Source of the DNA: an endosymbiont of Galathealinum brachiosum
GTDB lineage: Bacteria > Pseudomonadota > Gammaproteobacteria > SZUA-229
Reading direction: 5' to 3'
NCBI GenBank assembly: GCA_003349885.1
Contig: QFXC01000002.1
Coordinates: 230,430 to 294,429 of the forward strand
DNA: 64,000 bases
In this document: positions 48,730 to 56,178 of the stretch, in pieces
Position numbering within the stretch: position 1 is the stretch's first letter
How the letters are laid out: each line of letters starts with the position of its first letter
The notes under the pieces: model-generated
Told to the model about the DNA's origin: nothing
The model's database searches: none
Seen by the model: the letters and a program-made list of their open reading frames with translations, nothing else
Made by a program: the position numbers and the translations under genes

Positions 48730-48833
48730 TGTATGTGCACCTTCAGGTGCACATTGATAGCTAACACAAGGTACACCAATACTGCACCTTTCAACTAATT
48801 TATAAAAGCCTTTAACCATAAGGAGCACCTACA
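48730..48833. repeat. AGGAGCACC-type element upstream of the GNAT gene
   Basis: Left arm GTGCACCTTCAGGTGCAC (a near-perfect hairpin) and right arm AAGGAGCACCTACA about 65 nt later. The right arm places AAGGAG 9 nt before the ATG of the GNAT gene, so the repeat end serves as its Shine-Dalgarno. Confidence 0.75.
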
Positions 48834-48834
48834 A

Positions 48835-49254
48835 ATGAATTACAACATACAGGTTACCAGCTGGGAAAAAGATAAATCAGCCTTAAGCAAAATTCGCCAA
48901 AAGGTGTTCATTGAAGAACAAAATGTACCTGAAGAATTAGAATGGGATGACGACGATAAGAACTGCGTGCATGTGCTCGTTACTCACAACAACACTCCCA
49001 TTGCGACAGGCCGTATAAAAATGGATGGCCATATCGGTCGCATAGCGGTATTAAAAAACTATAGAGACAAAGGCATTGGATCAGCTGTTTTAAAAGCACT
49101 TATCGATGTTTCTAAAACATTAAAAATAAAGTCGATTTACTTACACGCTCAAATCGGCGCTATCTCCTTCTACGAAAAACACGGTTTTAAAATAAGCTCT
49201 GAAGAATTTATGGATGCTGGCATTCCACATAAAACAATGAAGATGGATTTATAA
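48835..49254 (+). CDS. GNAT-family N-acetyltransferase
   Basis: This is a 139-residue single-domain acetyltransferase. Acetyl-CoA motif A is RIAVLKNYRDKGIGSAVLKAL; the N-terminal IRQKVFIEEQNVPEELEWD and HAQIGAISFYEKHGFK are typical of the YjcF/ElaA-like group. Substrate unknown. The ATG has an AAGGAG at the right spacing that is part of an intergenic repeat. The next gene starts 1 nt after the stop, so the two are an operon. Confidence 0.9.
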   Translation: MNYNIQVTSWEKDKSALSKIRQKVFIEEQNVPEELEWDDDDKNCVHVLVTHNNTPIATGRIKMDGHIGRIAVLKNYRDKGIGSAVLKALIDVSKTLKIKSIYLHAQIGAISFYEKHGFKISSEEFMDAGIPHKTMKMDL

Positions 49255-49255
49255 C

Positions 49256-49774
49256 GTGGCGGAATTTGACTTTACAAACTTTGAGCGAAAGGGAAATTAC
49301 GAAAATAACATTCAGCTAAGTTCTGCTCTGGCAATATCAGAAGCTGTAATTAAAGCAACAGAAAACACCCTAAGAACTATAAAAATTTTTACACCTGATC
49401 TAGAAGCAGAAATCTATAATAACGATACGTTTAGAAAACAACTACTCTCCTTTACACAAGGTAACAGGCATGCACAAATCCAGATACTGGTTGATGATAT
49501 AAGCACTGCATTACAAAGTGGCCATAAATTAATAGGATTAGCACAACAGTTATCGTCTATTGTCACAATTAAAGATACCCCTGCTGATTATCAGTGCGTA
49601 AAAATTTCTTTTATTTTATACGACCAATCAACCTTTATTTTTAAGCCCGATAACAAATCGCAAAAAGCCATTTTATCTAACTGCAAAAATAGAAATAATA
49701 AATTACATGATTTTTTTACCTTAGCCTGGGATCAAGCTGAGCAAAACAGTCACACAAGAAGGCTCAGCATATAA
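49256..49774 (+). CDS. hypothetical protein co-transcribed with the GNAT gene
   Basis: This is a 172-residue soluble protein beginning with GTG (GTG GCG GAA), 1 nt after the GNAT stop codon. I do not recognise a named function. Segments ISEAVIKATENTLRTIKIFTPDLEAEIYNN, HAQIQILVDDI and a C-terminal DFFTLAWDQAEQNS recall the PLD-like DUF7931 group that often neighbours GNAT genes, but no catalytic HKD motif is present. Tight coupling to the acetyltransferase suggests a shared role. Confidence 0.75.
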   Translation: MAEFDFTNFERKGNYENNIQLSSALAISEAVIKATENTLRTIKIFTPDLEAEIYNNDTFRKQLLSFTQGNRHAQIQILVDDISTALQSGHKLIGLAQQLSSIVTIKDTPADYQCVKISFILYDQSTFIFKPDNKSQKAILSNCKNRNNKLHDFFTLAWDQAEQNSHTRRLSI

Positions 49775-49859
49775 ACTTTTTTAAAAATTTATACGAACTT
49801 TAAAACCATGAAATACGCGAGCAGCCCTGTTAATTTATTTACAAACAAAAGTTTAATAA

Positions 49860-50621
49860 CTATTTTTTCTTGCGCCGCGCAAACCCGACTAACCCAACTA
49901 AACCTGAACCGAATAACCAAATAGCGGCAGGCACTGGAACAGCTGAAGGTGTGTAATCGGTCATAGTGACTGAAGTCATATCGAAGTTCATATTGAAGCC
50001 ACTGAATGGGCCATTATCCATAGACGAACCTCCGATACCATCATCGCCAATGATTGAAGCACCATCTGTATCTAATGTAGAAGTCGCCACTGGAACAAGC
50101 CCCATGGGTAGGTCACCAATCATATTTTCTGTTGCACCCAGCGTACCAATACCTGAGACAGTATCACCTACCGTCATGCCACCTCCTAACGCACCGAATA
50201 AGCCTGATGCATCAAGCACAATTTCTAAAGCAATGTTTGTAGACTTCCAGTCAAAAAGCATGCTACCTATAACTAGTGAGCCTGGACCTCCTGCACCGTC
50301 GCCAACTGCTTGATACGCTATATCATGTATTAGCAATGGACCACTTGCGAAGAACTCAAATGGGGCAATCGTCCCTGTACCTGCTCCGGTTATTGTATCG
50401 AAACTCATCGTGCCAGAAATTTGTGTCCGTTTACCATAACTCCATGTGGTATCACCATAATATGGGTAAGAGGTATTTATAGATGGGTCACCGTTTGCGT
50501 TAACAAATGTCATTAAACCATCGAAACTGAAATCAATAATATCTGCTTGAGCAGGTGCCAAAATTGCACTCGTTAATATGCCGGCAATCGCGGTGTTTAA
50601 TAATGTTTTTTTTGCGTTCAT
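49860..50621 (-). CDS. secreted protein with VPxPA-type C-terminal sorting signal
   Basis: This is a 253-residue exported protein. A signal peptide ending AQA-D precedes a beta-rich, Gly/Ser/Thr-rich body. The C-terminus is VPVPAAIWLFGSGLVGLV followed by GFARRKKK: a VPxPA motif, a helix, then a basic tail, as in PEP-CTERM-class proteins sorted by exosortases. The body segment SYPYYGDTTWSYGKRTQISG and PFEFFASG recurs in the 924-residue protein at the right of the window. It lies 131 nt downstream of a TPR-sulfotransferase gene. Confidence 0.88.
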   Translation of the reverse strand: MNAKKTLLNTAIAGILTSAILAPAQADIIDFSFDGLMTFVNANGDPSINTSYPYYGDTTWSYGKRTQISGTMSFDTITGAGTGTIAPFEFFASGPLLIHDIAYQAVGDGAGGPGSLVIGSMLFDWKSTNIALEIVLDASGLFGALGGGMTVGDTVSGIGTLGATENMIGDLPMGLVPVATSTLDTDGASIIGDDGIGGSSMDNGPFSGFNMNFDMTSVTMTDYTPSAVPVPAAIWLFGSGLVGLVGFARRKKK

Positions 50622-50752
50622 AATATTATTTTTCTTTATGTATTTTCATTTTAAATAACCGAACAACATGGCTATCGTAAGTTATTCCAAAACCGATAAA
50701 ACCAAACTAAATCTTAATAATTTCTAAAAATTTTTTCTAATAAAACAAACAA

Positions 50753-52546
50753 TCAGTGCTTATTATTTAAAGCGGTAATGAGAGGTGTTAAGTGCTTCTC
50801 ATAATTTTTCCAGCGGGCGACTGATTTAGTGTGTAAAGGTTTATTAACCTGATCATAACTCGCTGTTCTTACAACCCGCTTGCTATCATGAAACTTAAGA
50901 CAATTATCATCCCACTCTAACCCACAAAATTCGACCAATGATCGGCTCACTTTTTCCTGATCATTCACCAGTTCTTCATAGTTAAGTTCAAGTACTGGAA
51001 TACTCAAAACCTTACGCCAATGAGACATTAACTTTCGGTAACTTTGATAATACGCACCCAGATTAGTGAGGTCATACGCATAAGAATGAACGGTTGAAAA
51101 ATCTTGAAAATAAGTCGACAAGCAAGTATCTAGTGGGTCACGTATACAATGGATGACGCGTGCGCCGGGAAACAAACTTTCAATCAGACCCAAATACATA
51201 AAGTTACCAGGCAACTTATCAACCACTCGTTTGGCATCTAGGGATAAATGTGTAAGGTGATCTAAAAATGTTTTTGATAATTCATCTGTGTGCTTTTGAG
51301 TAAGTTGAGATAAACATTCGGGATACTCATCATTTGTTTCAAGGATACTGGGCAGCTCTTTACTCATCTGATAAATATTACCCAACTCACCAGCACCAAA
51401 AACATCCCCATGACTGGATAAAATTTGTTCTACCAAACTGGTACCTGAACGTACCATGCCTAGTACAAAGATTGGCCGCTCTGAATATATATTAGAGCGT
51501 GGTTGATTTTCCATAAACGCTTGACTGTGCACCGAGATAAGTCGATCTATTTCACGTGTGTGAGCTTCTGCATCAAAGCTCACTGGCTTTAGGTCATTAC
51601 CCTGCTGGTAGTACAAAAAAGCATTATCATAGTCTTCGATATTGTCGTACAACAAGCCTAAATTAAAATTAAGGTTAATTTTATTTAGCACGCTTAATGT
51701 AGTGTCAGATAATAAAATTTTCTTCATTAATGCAATGGCTTGTTGCTGACAACCAAGATCTTTACTAATCATGGCAAATGCCAATGCGACATTTACCTGT
51801 TGAATGCCCTGTTCTAATAGTGGCGATAAAAGATCATAAGCTTTTTTGGGATTACCTAAATGTTTGGCTATATTTGCAGCTAATGCAATCGCATTTATAT
51901 GACCTGAATCCAATTGCAAAGCACGATCACTGTAATGGTTTGCATCCTGCACCTTGCCTTGATTTAATAATATTGAAGCTAGTAAAAGATGTGTATCTAG
52001 CATATTTTCATCTAGCCGAATCGCTTCAAGACAACACTGTTCAGCTTTAGCAAATGCACCCTGTTGTGCCTGAAGCTGTGCAAGCATAACCCAACCAATG
52101 GGTAACTGAGGTTGTTGTTGCGTTATTTTCTGAAAGCTCTCTGCAGCTTGTTGTAATTTTCCTTGTTGAAGCAAAGCATTAGCAAACTTCATCTGTAACT
52201 CATTTAAAAGTTTTTTTGCTTCATTAAACTCTGGGTCTAATTCTACTGCTCGCTCTAAATTTTTAACGGCATTTTCTAGCTGGCCCTTGGCTTGTAATAC
52301 ATGTCCTATGTAAAAAAAGACATCAGCATACTCTGGATCAAGCGCTAACGCTTTTTGCAAAAAAAATTCGGCCCCAGATAAATCACCTGAATCTGCTTTA
52401 ATGACTCCTAACATCATTGTTGCCTCAGGGTTATTAAGATCTAATGAACAAATTTTTTCATACAGTACTTTAGCACCTTGTAGGTCGCCGCCATTAAATA
52501 ATGCAAATGCCTGGTCACCCAAAGCAGAGACAGTTTGTTCGGACAT
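50753..52546 (-). CDS. TPR-sulfotransferase fusion (597 aa)
   Basis: This is a 597-residue protein. Residues 1-310 are about nine TPR helix pairs (e.g. AEFFLQKALALDPEYADVFFY). Residues 345-590 are a Sulfotransfer_3-type PAPS-dependent sulfotransferase, with the 5'-phosphosulfate loop VLGMVRSGTSLVEQIL and the 3'-phosphate motif VIHCIRDPLDTCLSTYF. The combination is known in bacteria but the acceptor is usually unknown. No signal peptide: cytoplasmic. It precedes a VPxPA protein gene. Confidence 0.92.
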   Translation of the reverse strand: MSEQTVSALGDQAFALFNGGDLQGAKVLYEKICSLDLNNPEATMMLGVIKADSGDLSGAEFFLQKALALDPEYADVFFYIGHVLQAKGQLENAVKNLERAVELDPEFNEAKKLLNELQMKFANALLQQGKLQQAAESFQKITQQQPQLPIGWVMLAQLQAQQGAFAKAEQCCLEAIRLDENMLDTHLLLASILLNQGKVQDANHYSDRALQLDSGHINAIALAANIAKHLGNPKKAYDLLSPLLEQGIQQVNVALAFAMISKDLGCQQQAIALMKKILLSDTTLSVLNKINLNFNLGLLYDNIEDYDNAFLYYQQGNDLKPVSFDAEAHTREIDRLISVHSQAFMENQPRSNIYSERPIFVLGMVRSGTSLVEQILSSHGDVFGAGELGNIYQMSKELPSILETNDEYPECLSQLTQKHTDELSKTFLDHLTHLSLDAKRVVDKLPGNFMYLGLIESLFPGARVIHCIRDPLDTCLSTYFQDFSTVHSYAYDLTNLGAYYQSYRKLMSHWRKVLSIPVLELNYEELVNDQEKVSRSLVEFCGLEWDDNCLKFHDSKRVVRTASYDQVNKPLHTKSVARWKNYEKHLTPLITALNNKH

Positions 52547-52709
52547 TATTTATTTCCACTAATTTTATGTAACAATTAATAATTTTATTTTGTATTTATT
52601 TCAGATAACAAGTCATTCATGACATCTTACTTAAGTAGCAAAGCGTTTCACCTACTAAGTCTTTATTTTTTGAAGTCAACTCAATGAGTTGACTTCAAAA
52701 AAATAAAAC

Positions 52710-53327
52710 CTATGCTTTCTTGCGTTTGGCAAAGGTAAATAAACCAATCAAACCTGAACCAAATAACCAAACAGCAGCAGGCACAGGAACAGAACTGACT
52801 TGCATTGTCATTTCTACCGTCAAACCTTGATACGGACCAGATACCTGAAGTGAATTCCATGCCAATTCATAACTCCATTCATCAAGTGTTGTTACCGCAG
52901 CAATACCACCTATATTATATTCGCCTACATAACTTATGCTTGGATCAGAGTTCCAATTTGCAAACATAGAACTCATATCCGCTGTCATTGTATTCAAATC
53001 AATATATGGTGCATTCAACCCTGTCAGCCTGTCGATTTCACCATCTTTTCCAGATGGCGCAAAAAACGCAACAAGATCTTCATTTAAGTATTGAAAAGTC
53101 TCAACGCCTGCATAAGTTGCTGAACTATCAGTACTAAAAGCACTTGCACTACCATCGAAAACACCATCAGAAAATGAACCATTACCATTAAATAAAATCG
53201 GAGCCCCATTGGGACTTGAGCCTGACCCATCTATTACATGAAAAGTACCACCGAGAACATTCCATGTAGCAGCATATGTTATTGAAGAAAAAGCAGAAAT
53301 CACGCATATTAAAATTATTTTAAACAT
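52710..53327 (-). CDS. secreted protein with VPxPA-type C-terminal sorting signal (205 aa)
   Basis: This is a 205-residue exported protein. A signal peptide (MFKIILICVISAFSSITYA) precedes a Gly/Ser-rich beta-type body (WNVLGGTFHVIDGSGSSPNG). The C-terminus VPVPAAVWLFGSGLIGLF followed by TFAKRKKA is nearly the same sorting signal as in the 253-residue protein, but the body is unrelated. It lies 249 nt downstream of the second TPR-sulfotransferase gene. Confidence 0.88.
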   Translation of the reverse strand: MFKIILICVISAFSSITYAATWNVLGGTFHVIDGSGSSPNGAPILFNGNGSFSDGVFDGSASAFSTDSSATYAGVETFQYLNEDLVAFFAPSGKDGEIDRLTGLNAPYIDLNTMTADMSSMFANWNSDPSISYVGEYNIGGIAAVTTLDEWSYELAWNSLQVSGPYQGLTVEMTMQVSSVPVPAAVWLFGSGLIGLFTFAKRKKA

Positions 53328-53576
53328 TTTATTTTCCTTATTAAGTTTTATATTTCAATAATACAGACCTTTATAAGATAATAACTTTATATTGAACTGG
53401 CAGCCTGCATTCATTTTTTATCCTCCATAAACACAAAAAGAATACGCCTTTGATAAAACCAAAAACTATAGCAAGGACTGAAGCCATAGGATTTGTAAAC
53501 ACTAAAAAACTAGATCGTATGCAATGTGTGGCACACACCATTTATTTAAATTAATATTTAATAAAATTATGCACAA

Positions 53577-55199
53577 CTAAACATCATACCCAAATGATTT
53601 TATATATGGTTCCAAAACACTTTCAACTTGTTTTATTTCTTCTGCATAGTTTTTCCAGCGCTGAACAGCACGAGAGTATATAGGTGATTTAACATCTGCA
53701 AAACTTGGTGTTGCTACATGTTTAGTGGCAACTTCTTTATAGTATTCCAGCATTTCAGATGACCACTCTTCACCAAGAAAGCTAACCATATTTTTAGTTA
53801 TAGATTCCGAATCTTCAACTAGATCTTCATATTTATACTCAAATATTTCTATATTCAATACTTCTTTATATTGCAACCATAACTCCATTGTTTTTGCATA
53901 AAAATTTGCCGTGTCTTTCAAGGTTAAAAACTGAATCATTGCAGGATTCAATTGAAAGGCTTGCATAAAACAACTTAAACAAACATCTCGTGGATCTCGA
54001 TATGCCATTATGATTTTTGCATCTGGAAATAATTGATTAATAAAACCCAGATCCACTATATTCAAGGGTAATTTATCAATAAACAAATGATCTCCACCCT
54101 CAAATCCACAAGCTGTTTTTAATTTATTGAAATACTCATTTCGAAGCTCAAAGATTTTATTTTCCGTATCATAATCCTGCATAAACTCAGGATAGGCTCT
54201 CGAACTTCCAATATTAGATTTTGCAAAATCAATCAAATAATTTAAACCAAATTCTTCACCAGAAGTTTCAATATTTGAATTTGATGACAATATCTGCTCA
54301 ACTAAAGTTGTTCCCGAACGCGGGAATCCAACAAAAAACACCGGGTGTTTTCGACCTGTATATATATCATTAGATGAACCAATACTAACTGATGGAAACG
54401 CTGCTACGTTTTCAGGGGAATACCACATTTTATTATTATGAACTTTATTTAAATAATAAGACTTATCATAAGGTGCTTGTTTTGCTATTTGCTTTGATGC
54501 CTCATTACTCGCTAAAAACGCTCTATAAGCTTGATTATAATCACCTTTTAAATCCAGATTCAACCCAAGCTCCGATTGAATATTAATCATGACTGAAGGA
54601 TGAATATTGGGGGAATTTAGAATTTTATTTAATCTTCCAATAGCTTTATCGTACTCTTTGTTTTTTCTATCAACTCTAGCTAGAACCAAGTTACCTGGCA
54701 CATTATTAGGATTAAGTGAAAACGCTTTACTTGCTGCTTCATTCGCCTGCTCACTCTTACGCAAACGTTCATACAACAAAGCAACATTGCCATATACAAA
54801 TTCATTAGCCACATTCATATCAATTATTTTTTCAAAATAATTGATAGCCTGAGCATCTTTACCCGTTGAGGCATAGATAGTTGCCAACCCATTATATGCC
54901 TCAACTAATGTATCATCTAATGAAAGCGCCTTTTCTAAATACGTTTCAGCTTTATCTATTTTATTAGTTCCAAGATAAACCTGACCCAAAGCCACACATG
55001 CCTGAGGGGTAACGCTTAATTCTAATGAATGTAATAGATCCGCCTCTGCTGCATCAAACTGTTGATACCTTGCTTTGACCAAACCAAATAAGTACCAGCA
55101 TTGCGGATCATTAGGTGTTGTTTTTGTTAATTGATTTAGTAACGTCTTTGCTTCTTCATTTCTTCCTGTATTAAGCAAATTAAAGGCTTCTTGTATCAT
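53577..55199 (-). CDS. TPR-sulfotransferase fusion (540 aa)
   Basis: This is a 540-residue cytoplasmic protein, paralogue in architecture to the 597-residue one. TPRs cover about residues 1-240 (YLEKALSLDDTLVEAYNGLA, EKIIDMNVANEFVYGN). The sulfotransferase domain spans about 275-530: VFFVGFPRSGTTLVEQILSS (5'-PSB) and IIMAYRDPRDVCLSCFMQAF (3'-PB). Acceptor unknown. Its downstream partner is the 205-residue VPxPA protein. Confidence 0.92.
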   Translation of the reverse strand: MIQEAFNLLNTGRNEEAKTLLNQLTKTTPNDPQCWYLFGLVKARYQQFDAAEADLLHSLELSVTPQACVALGQVYLGTNKIDKAETYLEKALSLDDTLVEAYNGLATIYASTGKDAQAINYFEKIIDMNVANEFVYGNVALLYERLRKSEQANEAASKAFSLNPNNVPGNLVLARVDRKNKEYDKAIGRLNKILNSPNIHPSVMINIQSELGLNLDLKGDYNQAYRAFLASNEASKQIAKQAPYDKSYYLNKVHNNKMWYSPENVAAFPSVSIGSSNDIYTGRKHPVFFVGFPRSGTTLVEQILSSNSNIETSGEEFGLNYLIDFAKSNIGSSRAYPEFMQDYDTENKIFELRNEYFNKLKTACGFEGGDHLFIDKLPLNIVDLGFINQLFPDAKIIMAYRDPRDVCLSCFMQAFQLNPAMIQFLTLKDTANFYAKTMELWLQYKEVLNIEIFEYKYEDLVEDSESITKNMVSFLGEEWSSEMLEYYKEVATKHVATPSFADVKSPIYSRAVQRWKNYAEEIKQVESVLEPYIKSFGYDV

Positions 55200-55239
55200 A
55201 ATTTTTTATAAGTTCTTTGTTATAAGTAATATTTGTTTA

Positions 55240-56148
55240 TTAATTCAAAGTCACTGAATAATCGGTCGCTACAGCTCCAGAAACTGGATCACCATTTACA
55301 TCAAAAAAGTTTAAGCTTGTAATTACGGGTTGCGATGTAAAACTAATTTTAGGTGCTAATACAATAGAAAACCTTGATTCAATTGTCTGTAAGAATCCAT
55401 TAGGACTCATCAACATAATAACTAACTCATTGTTATCAACACCCCATACTACATTTCGATTCGATACGGTACTGGGCGTCATATCATCCACAACAACCCG
55501 CACATTTTCCTCACTTAATGGTACTGCTGCCGTTGTTGGCAAAGTCAATCTAAGCTCTATAGCTCCATAATATGTATTATCTGAGGGAGGTGTAACCTGA
55601 GCATGCGGTAAAGGCTCAAGTAACGCCAAATCGCCATTTCGAGAAGAACCTATACCAAATTCATGAGTAAATATGGTTGGTGCCCCTAATCCACTTACTA
55701 TTTCTAGTGAAATTGGCACATCGTTAATATGACTGGTAATAGTAGGGAATTTCGCAATCGAATTAAATTGAATACTACCCATTCCAACAGGTAGATCTTC
55801 AGGTAAATCAAGAACGACTACAGTTTGCCAAGCCTCATGGTCTGAACTATCGATAACCGGCAAAGTTTCAGAATTCGTTAAATATAATCGACTTCTTTTG
55901 TCTGGATATAAATTAAAAACAGAACGAATAGTTAATGGTTGTTCAGTGCCCACATTTGGTACATAAACAGCTGTAGTATTCGCTGCTGATTTAGTCATAC
56001 CATCTGCCGAACCAACTGCAAGCGTAATAGTGTCACCTGCTCGCGCCACTCCCGGAAAAGTTTGTAAATTGGTACAACCTTGAAGCATAAAAAACATCAC
56101 GATAACTATTACATATATATTTTTATCTGATTGCTTACTAAAATTCAT
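55240..56148 (-). CDS. envelope lipoprotein of unknown function
   Basis: This is a 302-residue lipoprotein. The N-terminal helix ends in a lipobox MLQGC (Cys at about residue 25). The mature part is beta-rich, with no motif I recognise (GDTITLAVGSADGMTKSA, LTIRSVFNLYPDKRSRLYL, ELRLTLPTTAAVPLSEENV). It lies 30 nt after the subtilase gene and 40 nt before the TPR-sulfotransferase gene on the same strand, so the three are likely co-transcribed. Confidence 0.75.
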   Translation of the reverse strand: MNFSKQSDKNIYVIVIVMFFMLQGCTNLQTFPGVARAGDTITLAVGSADGMTKSAANTTAVYVPNVGTEQPLTIRSVFNLYPDKRSRLYLTNSETLPVIDSSDHEAWQTVVVLDLPEDLPVGMGSIQFNSIAKFPTITSHINDVPISLEIVSGLGAPTIFTHEFGIGSSRNGDLALLEPLPHAQVTPPSDNTYYGAIELRLTLPTTAAVPLSEENVRVVVDDMTPSTVSNRNVVWGVDNNELVIMLMSPNGFLQTIESRFSIVLAPKISFTSQPVITSLNFFDVNGDPVSGAVATDYSVTLN

Positions 56149-56178
56149 ATGTTTTCCTTATTTATCAAGCAACTTTAA

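Noticed and set aside
48613..48798. Plus-strand frame directly after roxA
   Set aside because: It runs through the decayed REP pair and the AGGAGCACC-type repeat; no protein-like features.
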